Source of the DNA: Saussurea involucrata
Lineage: Eukaryota; Streptophyta; Magnoliopsida; Asterales; Asteraceae
NCBI GenBank assembly: GCA_033807775.1
Contig: CM066321.1
Location: 253,134,422 to 253,198,421, forward strand
Direction: 5' to 3'
Length of the DNA stretch: 64,000 nt
The position numbers and the translations under genes are program-made. The notes beneath the pieces are model-generated. The model searched no databases. It had not been told where the DNA came from and was given only the letters and a program-made list of their open reading frames with translations. Below are positions 53,277 through 64,000 of this stretch, in pieces; within the stretch, counting starts at the first letter, position 1; every line of letters starts with the position of its first letter.

Positions 53277-55153
53277 GGCGACACCTTATTATTGGCATCA
53301 ATCCCGCCCGATACCAAAGTCCTACTAACTCCATCTTGAGGCAAAGGACCCCAATCCGTATATCGCATATCCTCTTGAATTGTGTCATCACCATCCTCTT
53401 CCGATTCTAGACTTGAAAACGGGTTGGATATATCAATAGAGACTGAGCGTCTAGCTTTGTTCAGCAAAACCGAGGGGTGAACTTCTGCACGCAAAGGGGC
53501 TGGCTGTTTAAGAATGCCACGAGGTTTAGTCGGCTGTGCATCTTTCCCATCCAACGTGACAATCTTCACCAGAACCGTGTTACTAGAATTACCCGAACAA
53601 TTCACAACCGAGCCTTGTACTTCCTTTTCCTTATCCACAGAATCCTCCAAAATAACCGTAGGCGCCACCTCTGGTTCAGCAACAACATGACTAGTACCCG
53701 AACTCGATTCCGGTACCTCCTTTTCCACACCCGAGGAAGAACCCACCTGCTTAGGACGCCAAGACTGTTTCATACTTTCCACCTCCTTGACATTGCTTTT
53801 CTTCCTATTCGTGACCAAAGTGAAACCATCCGAATCTTTTCCCTTGGCCATCTGCTCCTTACCCTTCTTTTTTGCTAATTCGGCTTTAACACAACAAGTA
53901 GTCTTATGGCCAAAGACTAGACAGTGGGCGCATTGAGTTGGCTCCCACAAGTATTCCACCCGAATAGGAACTAGGATCTCCTTCCCACCATGAACATTAG
54001 GTACCACGACTTGCAACTCTCGTTTAAGTTCTCCCACTGCCCATACATCCACAGGCACTTTTGCAAACCCCGGTCTTCCCCACGACTTTTCACACATCAT
54101 TGACGTATACTCATCCATCATCTTAGGGACACCAAGGGCACTAGCAATCCTTCTGACTCCCTCCCTATTGAACGCAACCAGCGGGACGTTATGAAGTTTA
54201 ACCCACAATGGGCAAGATTTATGCTCGGGTTTAATCAAACCTTGTTGCGGGTCCCATGGAAACACAAATAGAGGGATGCCACATATCATGCATGGCTCTC
54301 CCTCAAGGAACTGCCGAAGACCATGATCATCACCAAATCGAAAGAAAAGAAAGCCATTTTCGTTCATCATCGAGTCTTGCAAACCAAACTTCCCCCAAAG
54401 AGCTTTCACAATTTTCTGCACATTAGGAAAGTAAAGCCTAGGTCCAAGAAAGTATCCATAAAGAGTATTTTTGTAAACCGCCGCTGCCTTTTCAGTTAAA
54501 TCCAAAGGTAATTCAATACGGGTCGAAGATTTTTCCATAAGAGGAAAAAACGATAAAGCATTGCCATTATTGCTCGAAGAATCTTTTAGGATCGCAGCAT
54601 AAGAAGCCGTATCTTTCCTATGAAGGATCGAAACCTGCCCATACCTCAATGGTTCTCCGTTCAGCCCTTTGAGTCTCTCGAACACCGAGACCCCACCCGA
54701 ATCCGATTGTGTGACCTTAGGGTTTACATTCAAGCCGTCAATAGGGTTATGAGGTCCCCTCTTCGAACCCTGTGCGTCCCCAAGCAGGTTGCGGCTTGCA
54801 GCTAGCCCATGCAGGTTGTTGCCGGCATGCAAGTCGTTGCCACCAATATTTGCTTCTAGTGAGGTCATCCTACCACCTTGAACATGTGAACCACCACCCA
54901 CGCTAGTAGCTGCTACATGCCCATATGCAACCCCATGCAGATCCACGGCCGGGGTGACGTCAGCCCTAGGAAACCCATGCAAATTTGGGTTTCCGCTCCT
55001 CTCATCTGCAACAGCCGTGGCCGCCACCTGCACATTCCGATCAGTGACCGAAAACCTCACACCCTCCTTCGTCCTCATGTCCCTAGGCAAATCAGCCGCC
55101 AAAGGAGCCATCGTCGAGTAAGAGTCCGAAGCCAACACGCTGAAATCAAGCAA
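53270..55153 (-). CDS. LINE ORF1 protein (DUF4283 plus CCHC knuckle)
   Basis: 627 codons, no stops. A low-complexity Ala/Gly/His-rich N-terminus to ~residue 150 is followed by the DUF4283-type RNA-binding region from about 195 to 345 (LYGYFLGPRLYFPNVQKIV, ALWGKFG, GFLFFRFGD, EGEPCMICGIPLFVFPW, LPLWVKL-like LWVKLHNVPL). A CCHC knuckle CAHCLVFGHKTTCC lies near residue 410. The tail is acidic and Ser-rich. Plant L1 ORF1 proteins coat LINE RNA. The start is the first ATG of the frame; others a few codons on are possible. Confidence 0.9.
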   Translation of the reverse strand: MLDFSVLASDSYSTMAPLAADLPRDMRTKEGVRFSVTDRNVQVAATAVADERSGNPNLHGFPRADVTPAVDLHGVAYGHVAATSVGGGSHVQGGRMTSLEANIGGNDLHAGNNLHGLAASRNLLGDAQGSKRGPHNPIDGLNVNPKVTQSDSGGVSVFERLKGLNGEPLRYGQVSILHRKDTASYAAILKDSSSNNGNALSFFPLMEKSSTRIELPLDLTEKAAAVYKNTLYGYFLGPRLYFPNVQKIVKALWGKFGLQDSMMNENGFLFFRFGDDHGLRQFLEGEPCMICGIPLFVFPWDPQQGLIKPEHKSCPLWVKLHNVPLVAFNREGVRRIASALGVPKMMDEYTSMMCEKSWGRPGFAKVPVDVWAVGELKRELQVVVPNVHGGKEILVPIRVEYLWEPTQCAHCLVFGHKTTCCVKAELAKKKGKEQMAKGKDSDGFTLVTNRKKSNVKEVESMKQSWRPKQVGSSSGVEKEVPESSSGTSHVVAEPEVAPTVILEDSVDKEKEVQGSVVNCSGNSSNTVLVKIVTLDGKDAQPTKPRGILKQPAPLRAEVHPSVLLNKARRSVSIDISNPFSSLESEEDGDDTIQEDMRYTDWGPLPQDGVSRTLVSGGIDANNKVSPC

Positions 55154-55589
55154 GAGAAACCCTAGATTAGGAAAACCCTAATCCGGGAAACGAAGACCAA
55201 GGCTTTCACCACAGTGCTGAATCCCACAGGTCGATCTTGCTTGATAACGAAGATGTTAGAAACACAAACTCCACCAAACGATCACACCCAACAGCCAAGA
55301 ACACCGCCGTAAAACCCTATCCGCCGGAAAACACTTACCGCCGGCAAATAATTAACAAAACCCTAAAAAGAAGAAACCCTAACCGAACGAAAAACCTTCG
55401 AAAAATCAAAAAACGAAAACGTTAGAACACGGCAGAGGATCACTAGATCACGACGAGCAGCAACACACAACCAAAAATCCACAAGAAACCCTAGAACACG
55501 ATCAACACGAGCCATCGCAAGAGAACCCTAATCGCCAACTAGAGAGAGAGAGAGAGAGAGTCCCATTGTGTTCGACTCAACCATTATTT
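55154..55589 (-). promoter_or_regulatory. LINE 5' untranslated region
   Basis: Includes a run of CT repeats on the minus strand (55541-55559) and several CCCTAA-type strings. The 5' end at 55589 is set by the target duplication, so the LINE is not obviously 5'-truncated. Confidence 0.75.
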
Positions 55590-55612
55590 GTGTATATCTT
55601 ACTCAACTGTTT

Positions 55613-56848
55613 GTTGGTGCTAAAAATATGAAGTGACCTCAACCACTACTGCATCAATTTATCTTAGGTTGAATGTTAACAAATCTGTACACAAGTATTT
55701 ATTTGATTTGTACTGGTTCATGCTATTGATTTCTCTGATGCTGTTGTATTGTTCACAGCCAAGGATGGTTGTTTACCTCTTAATAGTTCCATTAAGAGGC
55801 AACCTCTGAATCGTTAAGAGGTAAATCTTGTTTGGCAAAAAAAAGTCTGCCTCTTAAAGGTTCTAAAATCCTCTAAATGATTCAGTGTAGTTAGGCTTCT
55901 CTTAACCATTCAGTGCTTTGATTTCATTCTGAATAATTACTAAACAACCATTGTTCATTTTGCACTTTATCATAAGAGCCTCTTAATGATTCTAACCACT
56001 TAATTGTTCTGCACCAAACCATTCAGCAACTGCCAAACAGCCCCTAAGATCTAATATTGTTTAAGCTTTTAGTTTTCTGGGTGTGCCAAGCCATTGCAAG
56101 GAAACTAAAAGCCTAAAGTGTGTTTAAGTTCTGACATTCTTTCTAATTTGCATTTTATGCACACTATCACAGTATAATTTAGCAGACAAAGAGAAACAAC
56201 TTTATTTATTTTATTTCATGTGTTGGCAAGTATTTTTCAGACAATATGCATGGTTATAGAGTGTATAGTTTTGCAAATGGCATAAATACAAAGGATCATG
56301 GAATGAAATTAGAAGGCAATGACTTGGAATCCGTTTGAACTTGGTGCCATCTACCTGATTAATATTAGCCCGAAGCTTGCAGCAACTTTATTTGGATCTG
56401 GTCTTAGAGATGAAGACCTGGATTTTTGAGGTATTTCTAAAACTCAATGATGGACTAAAAAGAAATGCATCTATTCACAACTTTTGATGTACATTCTTTC
56501 ATGTGTCTGTGAATGTTTTGTGCTCTTGAACATATTTAATGAGTTTTATTATTAAAAACAGGTTGGTGCATGGTGTGGAGAAGTATATGATGTTAAAAAA
56601 TAGAAGGTACGATGTATAAACCACAATACTACATGTCTAAGATGATTTATTTAAAGAACTAAATATAATCAACGTGTACCTGTATATGCAATTGGTATGA
56701 AAGGCCTAAATATACTTTCCTAATGTATGTTATGTTAGTTACTTGGTGTTAGTTGTTGAGTCAATGATAACATTCTTGTATTAGTAGGGCTTATGTAATT
56801 TAGTTTTATATGTCAGTTTTTTTTTGAAGTACATAATATTTATATGTA
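55613..56848. other. Probable host DNA with a decayed hAT-like MITE
   Basis: 55762-56047 looks like a hAT-type MITE: CTCTTAA and ATTCAG words throughout and a right end GCCAAACAGCCCCTA, but the left end (GGATGGTTGTTTACC) is degenerate. At 56319-56429 a 36-codon frame reads WNPFELGAIYLINISPKLA and is followed by GAGGTATTT, which could be an exon end. I do not recognise the protein. Confidence 0.4.
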
Positions 56849-57035
56849 GGGTCACAATGAAGGGAGAAGGGCATGCTTCGAGTGCGGAAGTCAGGATCAC
56901 TTCCGGAATACGTGCCCGAGATTGGGTAGAAGGCCGAGCAACAATAATAATGGATATCAGGCAAGGCAAGACAATCAAGGAAATCAAGGAGGTCAAGCTC
57001 GAGGACGGGCATTTGTCATTGGAGCTGACGAATAT
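56849..57035 (+). pseudogene. Gypsy gag end with zinc knuckle
   Basis: The knuckle CFECGSQDHFRNTC (56874-56915) is followed by an Asn/Gly/Gln-rich linker ending RAFVIGADE. A frameshift at about 57030 separates it from protease. Confidence 0.8.
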
Positions 57036-57594
57036 GGTGACAGGTACGTTCCTTCTAAACAACCACTATGCATTAGTATTACTTGACACTGGAGCAGACA
57101 GGAGTTTTGTTCCGTTAGAATTTAGGCCACTAATTAACTTGGAATCTAGGAGAATGTCGGATGCTTATATTATTGAGGTGGCTAATGGTCATAAATTTGA
57201 GGCTAAGGATGTAATTTTAGATTGTACCTTGAATCTAGCCGATAAGTTGTTTAGTGTTGATCTTATTCCTATTGAATTGGGGAGTTTTGACGTAGTAGTG
57301 GGTATGGACTGGTTATCCAAGAATCGAGCGGAGATTTGTTGTTTTGATAAGACGGTTAGGGTACCTTTGCAAAATGGAGAAACCCTAGTCATACAAGGAA
57401 ACAAAGTTGGAAGGAGCCTAGAGATAGTGTCAAGTGTGAAGGTTCATAAGTATTTGAGGAAGAAGTGTGTTGCATTTTTGGCACACGTAGTTGAGAAGAG
57501 GTCCGAGAAAAGGCGAATCCAAGATATTCCTGTGGTGAAGGATCACCCAGAAGTGTTACCAGATGATTTGCCTGGACTTCCCCCGTTTAGATAA
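57030..57594 (+). pseudogene. Gypsy protease
   Basis: VTGTFLLNNHYALVLLDTGADRSFV holds the aspartic protease active site DTG at about 57085-57093; then IPIELGSFDVVVGMDWL and RIQDIPVVKDHPEVLPDDLPGLPP, the usual link to RT. It ends at a TAA. Confidence 0.88.
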
Positions 57595-57595
57595 G

Positions 57596-58490
57596 TCGAA
57601 TTTCAAATTGACCTCGTACCCGGAGCAGCACCATTGGCTAAGGCGCCATATCAGCAAGCACCTGCTGAAATGCAAGAGTTTTCGAGTCAACTTTAGGAAC
57701 TTTTGGACAAGGAATTTATTAGGCCAAGTTCCTCACCTTGTGGAGCCCCAGTCCTGTTCATCAAGAAAAAAAGATGGATTGTTTCGGATGTGCATCGATT
57801 ATAGAGAGCTGAACAAGTTGACGATCAAGAATCGATATCCTCTTCCTCGAATAGATGATTTATTCGACCAGTTGCAAGGTGCAACTTATTTCTCAAAGAT
57901 TGATCTTCGATCAGGTTATCACCAGTTAAGAGTCCGTGAGGAGGACATTCCTAAGACAGCTTTTAGGACTTGATATGGACACTACGAATTTTTGGTTATG
58001 CCTTTCGGGTTAACGAATGCACCAGCTGTGTTCATGGATTTAATGAACAGGGTATGCAGACCATACCTTGACAAGTTTTTGATCGTGTTTATCGATGACA
58101 TTTTGATCTACTCTCGAAGTAAGGAGGATCACGAACAGCATTTAATGATAATCCTAGAACTTCTCAACCATCAGAAACTGTACGCCAAATTCTCAAAGTG
58201 AGAATTTTGGATTCGAGGAGTACACTTTCTTGGTCACGAGATTGGAGAGAAGGGACTTCACGTGGATCCGGCTAAAGTGGAAAACGTTAAGAAGTGGGAA
58301 GCCCCTAAGACCCCAACAAAAATTCACCAATTTCTAGGTTTGGCGGGTATTATCGTCGGTTCATCGAGAACTTCTCCAGAATTGCTAAACCACTCACATC
58401 ACTAATCCAAAAGAATAGTAAATTCGTTTGGGGAGAACCGCAAGAGGAGGCGTTCCATCTGCTGAAGAAAAAGCTGTGAAATGCACCAAT
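57596..58490 (+). pseudogene. Gypsy reverse transcriptase (stops and frameshifts)
   Basis: Readable across frames: KDGLFRMCIDYRELNKLTIK, YPLPRIDDLFDQLQGA, FSKIDLRSGYHQL (catalytic Asp), MPFGLTNAPAVFMDLMN and FIDDILIYS (catalytic DD). Breaks: stop near 57702, frameshift in an A-run near 57765, TGA at 57971-57973 (CGA Arg expected), TGA near 58200 (Cys expected), frameshift near 58338, TGA near 58478. Confidence 0.9.
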
Positions 58491-59172
58491 TCTAACGTTA
58501 CCGGAAGGAACCGATAACTTTGTGGTGTATTGTGACGCATCGCATCAAGGTTTGGGTTGCGTATAGATGCAAAAGGACAAGGTTATAGCATACGCCTCAA
58601 GACATCTAAAGGTTCATGAGAAGAACTATACCACACACGATTTGGAGCTTGGAGCTGTGGTATTCGCTTTAAAGATTTGGAGACATTATTTGTATGGCAC
58701 TAAATGCTCTGTTTTCACGGACCATAAGAGTCTTCAGCATATCCTAGACCAGAAAATGCTCAACAGGAGACAAAGGAGATGGGTAGAACTACTCAGCGAA
58801 TACGATTGTGAAATTCGCTATCATCCAGGTAAGACCAATGTAGTAGCCAATGCCCTGAGTAGGAAGGAAAGGGTAAAACCTTCACGTGTACGAGCGATGG
58901 GAGCGCTTGTACAAAATAGTTTAAAGACTCGAATTCTTGAAGCTCAGGTCGAAGCAATGAAAACAGAAAATTTGAAAGATGAGACCCTTCATGGTATAAA
59001 GAGTAAATTTGAAACTAAGGTTGATGGAGTACGTTATTTCAAGGACAGAGTTTGGATTCCAAAAGTTAACAACGAACGGGAAGTAGTTTTGGAGGAAGCC
59101 CACAGGTCTAGGTATTCAATCTATCCAGGAGCAGATAAGATGTACAAGGACTTAAGGGAATATTATTGGTAG
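58491..59172 (+). pseudogene. Gypsy RNase H and integrase N-terminus
   Basis: RNase H: YCDASHQGLG (Asp), a TAG at 58564-58566, then ASRHLKVHEKNYTTHDLELGAVVFAL (Glu) and FTDHKSLQHI (Asp). The integrase zinc region reads EEAHRSRYSIYPGADKMY with Tyr in place of the second His. A stop follows at 59170-59172 within a WW pair. Confidence 0.88.
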
Positions 59173-59178
59173 CCAGGA

Positions 59179-60375
59179 ATGAAGAAGGATATCGCCTTGT
59201 ACGTAGGAAAATGTTTAACTTGCTCAAAGGTCAAAGCTGTATATCAAAATCCATCAGGTCTGTTACAACAACCGGAGTTTCCACAGTGGAAATGGGAACA
59301 AATCACTATGGATTTTATAACCAACCTTCCGAGAACTGCCAAAGGGCACGACTCAATCTGGGTTATAGTGGATCGACTTACGAAATCTGCGCATTTCCTC
59401 CCTATTCGGGAAGACTACAAGATGGAAAAGCTTGCACAAATTTACATCAATAAAATCGTTACGCGTCATGGAGGGCCTATTTCCATCATATCAGATAGAG
59501 ATAGTCATTTCACATCCCGGTTTTGGCAGTCGCTTAAGAAAGCATTGGGTACGCAATTGAATTTGAGCACTGCCTATCATCCTCAAACGGATGGGCAAAG
59601 TGAACAGACTATACAAACGTTAGAAGACATGCTTTGGGAATGCGTGTTAGACTTTGGGGGAAGTTGGGATAATCACTTGCCTTTGGTCGAATTCTCTTAT
59701 AACAATAGCTATCACACCAGTATTCAGTTTGCGCCATATGAAGCCTTGTATGGACGCAAGTGTCGTTCACCACTTGCTTGGTTAGAAATTGGAGATAGAC
59801 AGTTATCTAGACCCGATATTGTACAGGAAACTACCGACAAGATTGCAATCATTAGAGATAGACTTAAAGCATCCAGAGATCGTCAGAAAAGTTATGCGGA
59901 TAATCGGCGGAAGCCTTTAGAATTCCAAGTTGGCGATAAAGTGCTTCTAAAAGTATCTCCATGGAAAGGAATAGTACGATTTGGGAAAAGAGGAAAATTG
60001 AGCCCAAGGTACGTCGGACCATTTGAGATCTCTGAAAGGATTGGTCCAGTAGCATATAGACTCAATTTACCTAAGGAGCTAAGTGCTATCCATGATACGT
60101 TTCATGTGTCGAACCTCAAAAAATGTCTAGTTGACGATTCATTAATTATACCTCTAGAAGAAGTTCAGATTAACGATAAGTTGCATATCGTAGAAGAACC
60201 AATGGAGATCCTCGATAGAGATGTTAAGCGCCTTAAGCGAAGCAAAATTTCGATCGTGAAAGTTCAATGGAACACAAGGCGTGGGCCTGAGTATACGTGG
60301 GAACGAGAGGACCAAATGAAGGACAAGTATCCTCACCTCTTTGCTAACAAACCGGTTAAGGATGAAAGTTCTTAA
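59179..60375 (+). pseudogene. Gypsy integrase, core and C-terminal region
   Basis: 398 open codons. CLTCSKVK completes the zinc region. Core: MDFITNLPRT (Asp), SDRDSHFTSRFW (Asp), HPQTDGQSEQTIQTLEDMLW (Glu). C-terminus: GDKVLLKVSPWKG, RYVGPFEISERIG, HDTFHVSNLKKCL and a chromodomain-like end. The longest open part of this element; it depends on upstream frames that are broken. Confidence 0.92.
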
Positions 60376-60397
60376 ATTTCGGGACGAAATTCTTTTA

Positions 60398-62748
60398 ACC
60401 GGGGAAGACTGTGACAACCGTGAAAACAGTCGAATTTAGCAGTAAAAACGGTATTGTTAGGAAAATTTGAGAATTTTGCCTAGCATTTGCCTAAATAAGC
60501 GAAGTATCCATAAATCTCATAAAATGCCAATTCAAATACCCTAAATATATATATATATATAGGTACCTTGCTAAAATAAATACTTGCAAATACAACAAGT
60601 ATTATTCTTATTAACCTAATTAAATTATATGTCTAGTTTAAATAGTTATCAAATTAAAAAAAGATAAAAATAAAATAATAAATAGCATTGTTGGGAGGTC
60701 CACTCACAATATACCCACATTAACACTCCATCTCTCTCTTCCCTCCATCCCAAAAACGTCCACCAACACCCACCCATTATATCCTTCCTTATTCTCAAGA
60801 AAACATCTCATTTCCTACATTTCTCTCTCTCTCTACATTCAAACCCTCATCACTCTCTCTTCCCTCTCTAGCTTCTGGCCGGAATCAGCCCCCAAACCTC
60901 ACAAGAAACACTCAATCTTTGAAGATTTTGATGGTAAACATTAACCCTAGTGTGAGTAAGTTCATCCCCCTTGTGTTCTCCTTCATCTCCTTCCTCTTTG
61001 TTTGTATTTCCCCTACTTTCCTTCAATGATTCTTGAGTTTCTAAAATATAGGGCCTTCATGGACCTTTTAATGGTAGATTAATCACCAATGACATGTTAA
61101 ATGTCAAGCAAATGGTGATAATACATGATCCATACAACAAGAACTCAAGAAAATGAAGTTTTGATTACATGCATGTGGATTTTTGCTATAATCTGAGATG
61201 TGTGAGTTCATGCATGTGTTTATAAAAGTTAAAGGATGATTTTGACCTAAAAATCTATGTTAAAATAATGGTAAATAAGTGTACAAATCAAAGAATCAAT
61301 CATATGAGTGAAAATAAAGAACTAAAACACTCATTTTCCATGAATAAGCATTTTTAGTTTCTGGCAGATTACATGCATGAACTTCATCCGACCATATCTT
61401 GTAAAATACTTGGTTAAATGGTATGATTCTTCATCTGGAGCTTTGTTTATTGAGTTATGTTTCAAACCCAAGTGGTTTCATGTAAAAACTCAAGGATTTG
61501 ACCCTTCAACTACCCATACCAAGTTAAGAGTGCAAAGACAATCTGATCTAGTAAAATCTCTACTTAAATCAGTCATAACTCTCTTAACATTCCACTAAAA
61601 TTCTTGATTTTTCTTCTGGAATCTATTTTAAGGAGTTATCTTCCAAACAAAAGTCGTTTCACTCAAAAATATGAAGATTTGAGGTCTCAACCATTCAAAC
61701 CAAGATTGGTGTGCAAGAAATCAGAATCTAGCTTACTAAAATATCTACCTTAAAACAGTCACAACTCCCTTAATATGTAACCAAAAATGATGAAATTTTT
61801 CTGGAAGATAAATCTTTGAGTTAAGTTTAAAACCCAATTTGAATCACTGAAAAATGTTGAGATTTGACCCTCCAAATTGACGTGACAAAAAGAATGTGCA
61901 GACTGTCTTGATAACTGTGACACTTAAACATAATCATAATGATTAAAATACCTAACCACCTCTAAGACATTAAATTAAAATATATAAAAATTTGGTTAAA
62001 TAAATAATTCGAGAAAATACTTAATTATGACCATAAGTGAACCTAAATTTCTGCCAACAGAAAAGTAAAAACTCTAATTCAAGAAAAATAGATTTTTAGG
62101 AATATGAAAGTATAAAAAGCATATAAATTGTAGATTTTGTCAAAACCCCAAATAAGAACAGTATATACATGTATATCAATGTATGAATGATACCCAAATA
62201 AATAAGAGTTTTATAAGAATTCGAACTTGGGATAAAACACAAGGTAAATAAGAAATACAAATATATATGTATAATTAAAGAAAGTATTCGTCATGAAGAA
62301 ATTATAAAACATGGTACAAGAGATTAAATACTTTACATAACTTTTAATTTTAGACCTTTTTCGTCACTTGTTATGGCGAAATTGCGGTAACTTCAATCTA
62401 ACATGTATTTATGTATTGATTACTAACTTCAATTAATCCATTATAACTTATAATTTTTAATCACAACAAAGGCATTTTATGATGATTTGGATAACTAAGC
62501 GTTATCAAGGCCTAAGGTTTAAGCATATAATCTTACTAGTATCCTTACGTTCGTAGGATCGAAGAAGGATCGTTTTACGGGTTGCATTGTGAACCTCTTG
62601 GAAACATCTTCGCTTATCATGGTGAGTATTCACAGCCCCTTTTTACTCTTTTGTTACAATTTGGGGTGAAAAGCATGATATTGAATTGCAAACTGATTGA
62701 ATTATACTACGAAATGTTGAACCTTAAATTTAATTGTTTGTGCACTAA
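60398..62748 (+). repeat. Gypsy polypurine tract and 3' LTR
   Basis: ACCGGGGAAGAC directly precedes TGTGACAACCG at 60410, the LTR start. The LTR runs at least to 62748, where a CACTA element has inserted. CT-rich and AACCCT segments at 60720-60950 look like a transcribed leader. From about 61382 there are three degenerate ~187-bp tandem units (second at 61570, third at 61756). Confidence 0.75.
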
Positions 62749-64000
62749 CACTAGTACAAAAACTCACAATGGCCACGGTTAAAAACCGTGGCCGTAGGCC
62801 TTTGGCCACCGTTTTTTTTTCAATCATACCGTAGCCTATTCTGCCATGACTTTTGATACCCCTGTGGCCACGTTTAAAATGCGTCACCATATCACATGAT
62901 AAACCGTAGCCATAGCCTAAAAACCGTGGCCATAACCGTATCCAACTTTTATGGTATTGGGGCATTTTTGCTATAACCGTGGCTATAAACTACTTATCGT
63001 CACACAAATGTTAGATTAACTGTGACCAATTCATGACATGGTTACCATAAATGTTAGAACCGTGGCTAATGGTTGTCTTTTAGTAATATGATAAAACTAA
63101 AAATGTAGCCATAAACAACTTATAGCCACGAAATTTCATATTAACCGTGACAAATTCATGACATAGGGTTACACTGAATTGTTTGAATCATGACTATTGA
63201 CTATATTTTAGTCACATTAAATAACTAAAACCGTAGCGATAAACCACTTATCGCCACACAGACTTCTTATTAACCGTTGCCAAATCATAAATTTTGGTTA
63301 TACTGAATTGTTAGAAATGTGGCTATTGATTAACTTTTGGTTACATGAGTTAACTAAAATTGTGACCATAAACTACTTATAGACACACAAATGTTACATT
63401 AATCGTGGTGATTTCATGACATACGGTTACACTGGATTGTTAAAATCTATGGCTATTGATAGCATTTTGGTTACAAGAAATAGCTAAAACCGTGACTATG
63501 TAGTATTTATAGTCACACAAAATTTAATTTAACTGTTGCCATTTCATGGCATATACTGACGCTGAATTGCTAAAACCGTGACCGTTGCTTTGCTTACCTT
63601 TTGGTTACATGAAATAATTAAAATCGTGACTATAACCGTGGCTAATTGTTGTCTTGTGGTAACACAAAATAACTAAAATTGTGGCAATAAACTATTTACA
63701 ACCACACAAATTTTAATGCATATATGATTTCTTAAAATTGTAGAACCATGACTATTGGCTGCCTTTCGGTCATATGAAATAACTAAAATGTGATCATAAA
63801 TTACTTACAGTCACGGTTTAATTTGAATATCATATAGCCATAGAAGATAATGGCAATAATAATCTTTGCAACGGTTTCAATAATGTGTGCCAAAATAATA
63901 AATAAATCTTTAAAAATTGTTTAATATAATAATTAATTCAAAAACATCAAAACAATTAAAAATAGTTATATGATCATAAAAAATAAAAATATCAATGATA
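62749..64000 (+). mobile_element. End of a CACTA (En/Spm-type) transposon, runs off the window
   Basis: Begins CACTAGTACAAAAA, the standard CACTA terminus, after TAA (62746-62748), a likely 3-bp target. GGCCACGGTT and its inverted copy with a 3-base loop form a perfect hairpin at 62773-62795. From about 62972 to 63830 there are six or more ~128-bp degenerate units built on ACCGTGGC-CATAAAC-ACTTAT-GCCACACAAA. No transposase in the visible part. Confidence 0.85.

Larger units (their letters stand above)
44028..55589 (-). mobile_element. L1-type LINE, nearly full length, split by element E
   Basis: Target duplication of 23 bp with one mismatch: 44005-44027 and 55590-55612 (GTGTAAATCTTACTCAACTG versus GTGTATATC...). 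A T-run at 44025-44034 is the poly(A) tail of a minus-strand insertion. 5' UTR about 435 bp, ORF1 (53270-55153), ORF2 with endonuclease, RT and a C-terminal zinc region (53276 to 44334), short 3' UTR. ORF2 carries two nonsense codons, and element E interrupts it after codon 48. Confidence 0.93.
56849..62748 (+). mobile_element. 5'-truncated, decayed Ty3/gypsy element (chromovirus-like)
   Basis: Order: end of gag with CCHC knuckle, retropepsin, RT, RNase H, integrase, PPT, 3' LTR. Protease before RT and integrase last is the gypsy order. The 5' LTR and most of gag are missing. At least seven in-frame stops and several frameshifts lie in pol. The C-terminus (VKVQWNTRRGPEYTWE) resembles the chromodomain-like end of Tekay/Del elements; this clade call is from memory. 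Confidence 0.9.

Noticed and set aside
53270..55153. LINE ORF1 as a host DUF4283 gene
   Set aside because: It lies within the LINE target duplication, directly overlaps the LINE ORF2 start and is in the same strand and order as in plant L1 elements.

Overview
This 64 kb window is nuclear DNA of a flowering plant and is almost entirely transposable elements. The Ty1/copia elements are of the Sirevirus type: long coiled-coil Gag, an extra 'env-like' ORF after pol, and several AGGGGGAG polypurine tracts before the 3' LTR. From memory, the env-like proteins most resemble retroelement proteins common in daisy-family (Asteraceae) genomes, so a composite plant is the best guess; this is inference. 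No tRNA, rRNA, CRISPR array or operon was seen, and no intact host gene could be called.

Layout. 1-15472: minus-strand composite copia element A, with broken gag, PR-INT and env-like ORFs, a deleted RT-RNase H, an LTR of another family inside it (12298-12672), and two plus-strand solo LTRs with perfect 5-bp target duplications. 15473-20220: 5' half of a different copia element (F3). 20221-24558: low-information DNA with two inverted-repeat elements. 24559-43435: minus-strand non-autonomous element C, carrying nested element D (25413-30953) in its env-like ORF, a 309-bp MITE in its gag-like ORF, and plus-strand element P (37466-43046) in its leader. 43441-44004 and 55613-56848: probable host DNA. 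44028-55589: minus-strand L1-type LINE with a 23-bp target duplication, split by element E (47795-53132). 56849-62748: 5'-truncated, decayed Ty3/gypsy element with a long 3' LTR. 62749-64000: one end of a CACTA transposon that runs off the window. Every nesting call inside a coding region was checked: removing the insert and one target-site copy restores the host reading frame.

The most interesting biology is shared by D, P and E. All three lack protease, integrase, RT and RNase H. Each keeps one coiled-coil ORF ending in a Cys-Cys motif and a WVPK tail, which is the C-terminal part of Sirevirus Gag. Downstream each carries the same non-coding module: a 44-bp-periodic array of 8-bp hairpins whose stems show compensatory base changes, then a pair of ~120-bp foldable repeats, then multiple polypurine tracts. 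P uses an LTR of a different family from D and E, so protein and RNA module travel as a unit independent of the LTR. Families also differ in a short palindromic motif scattered through their non-coding DNA (CAGAATTCTG, TTCGAA or TCCGGA). LTR divergence counted by eye (E 0/256, P 1/540, D 3/243, C about 7/278) agrees with the nesting order and suggests recent mobilisation.
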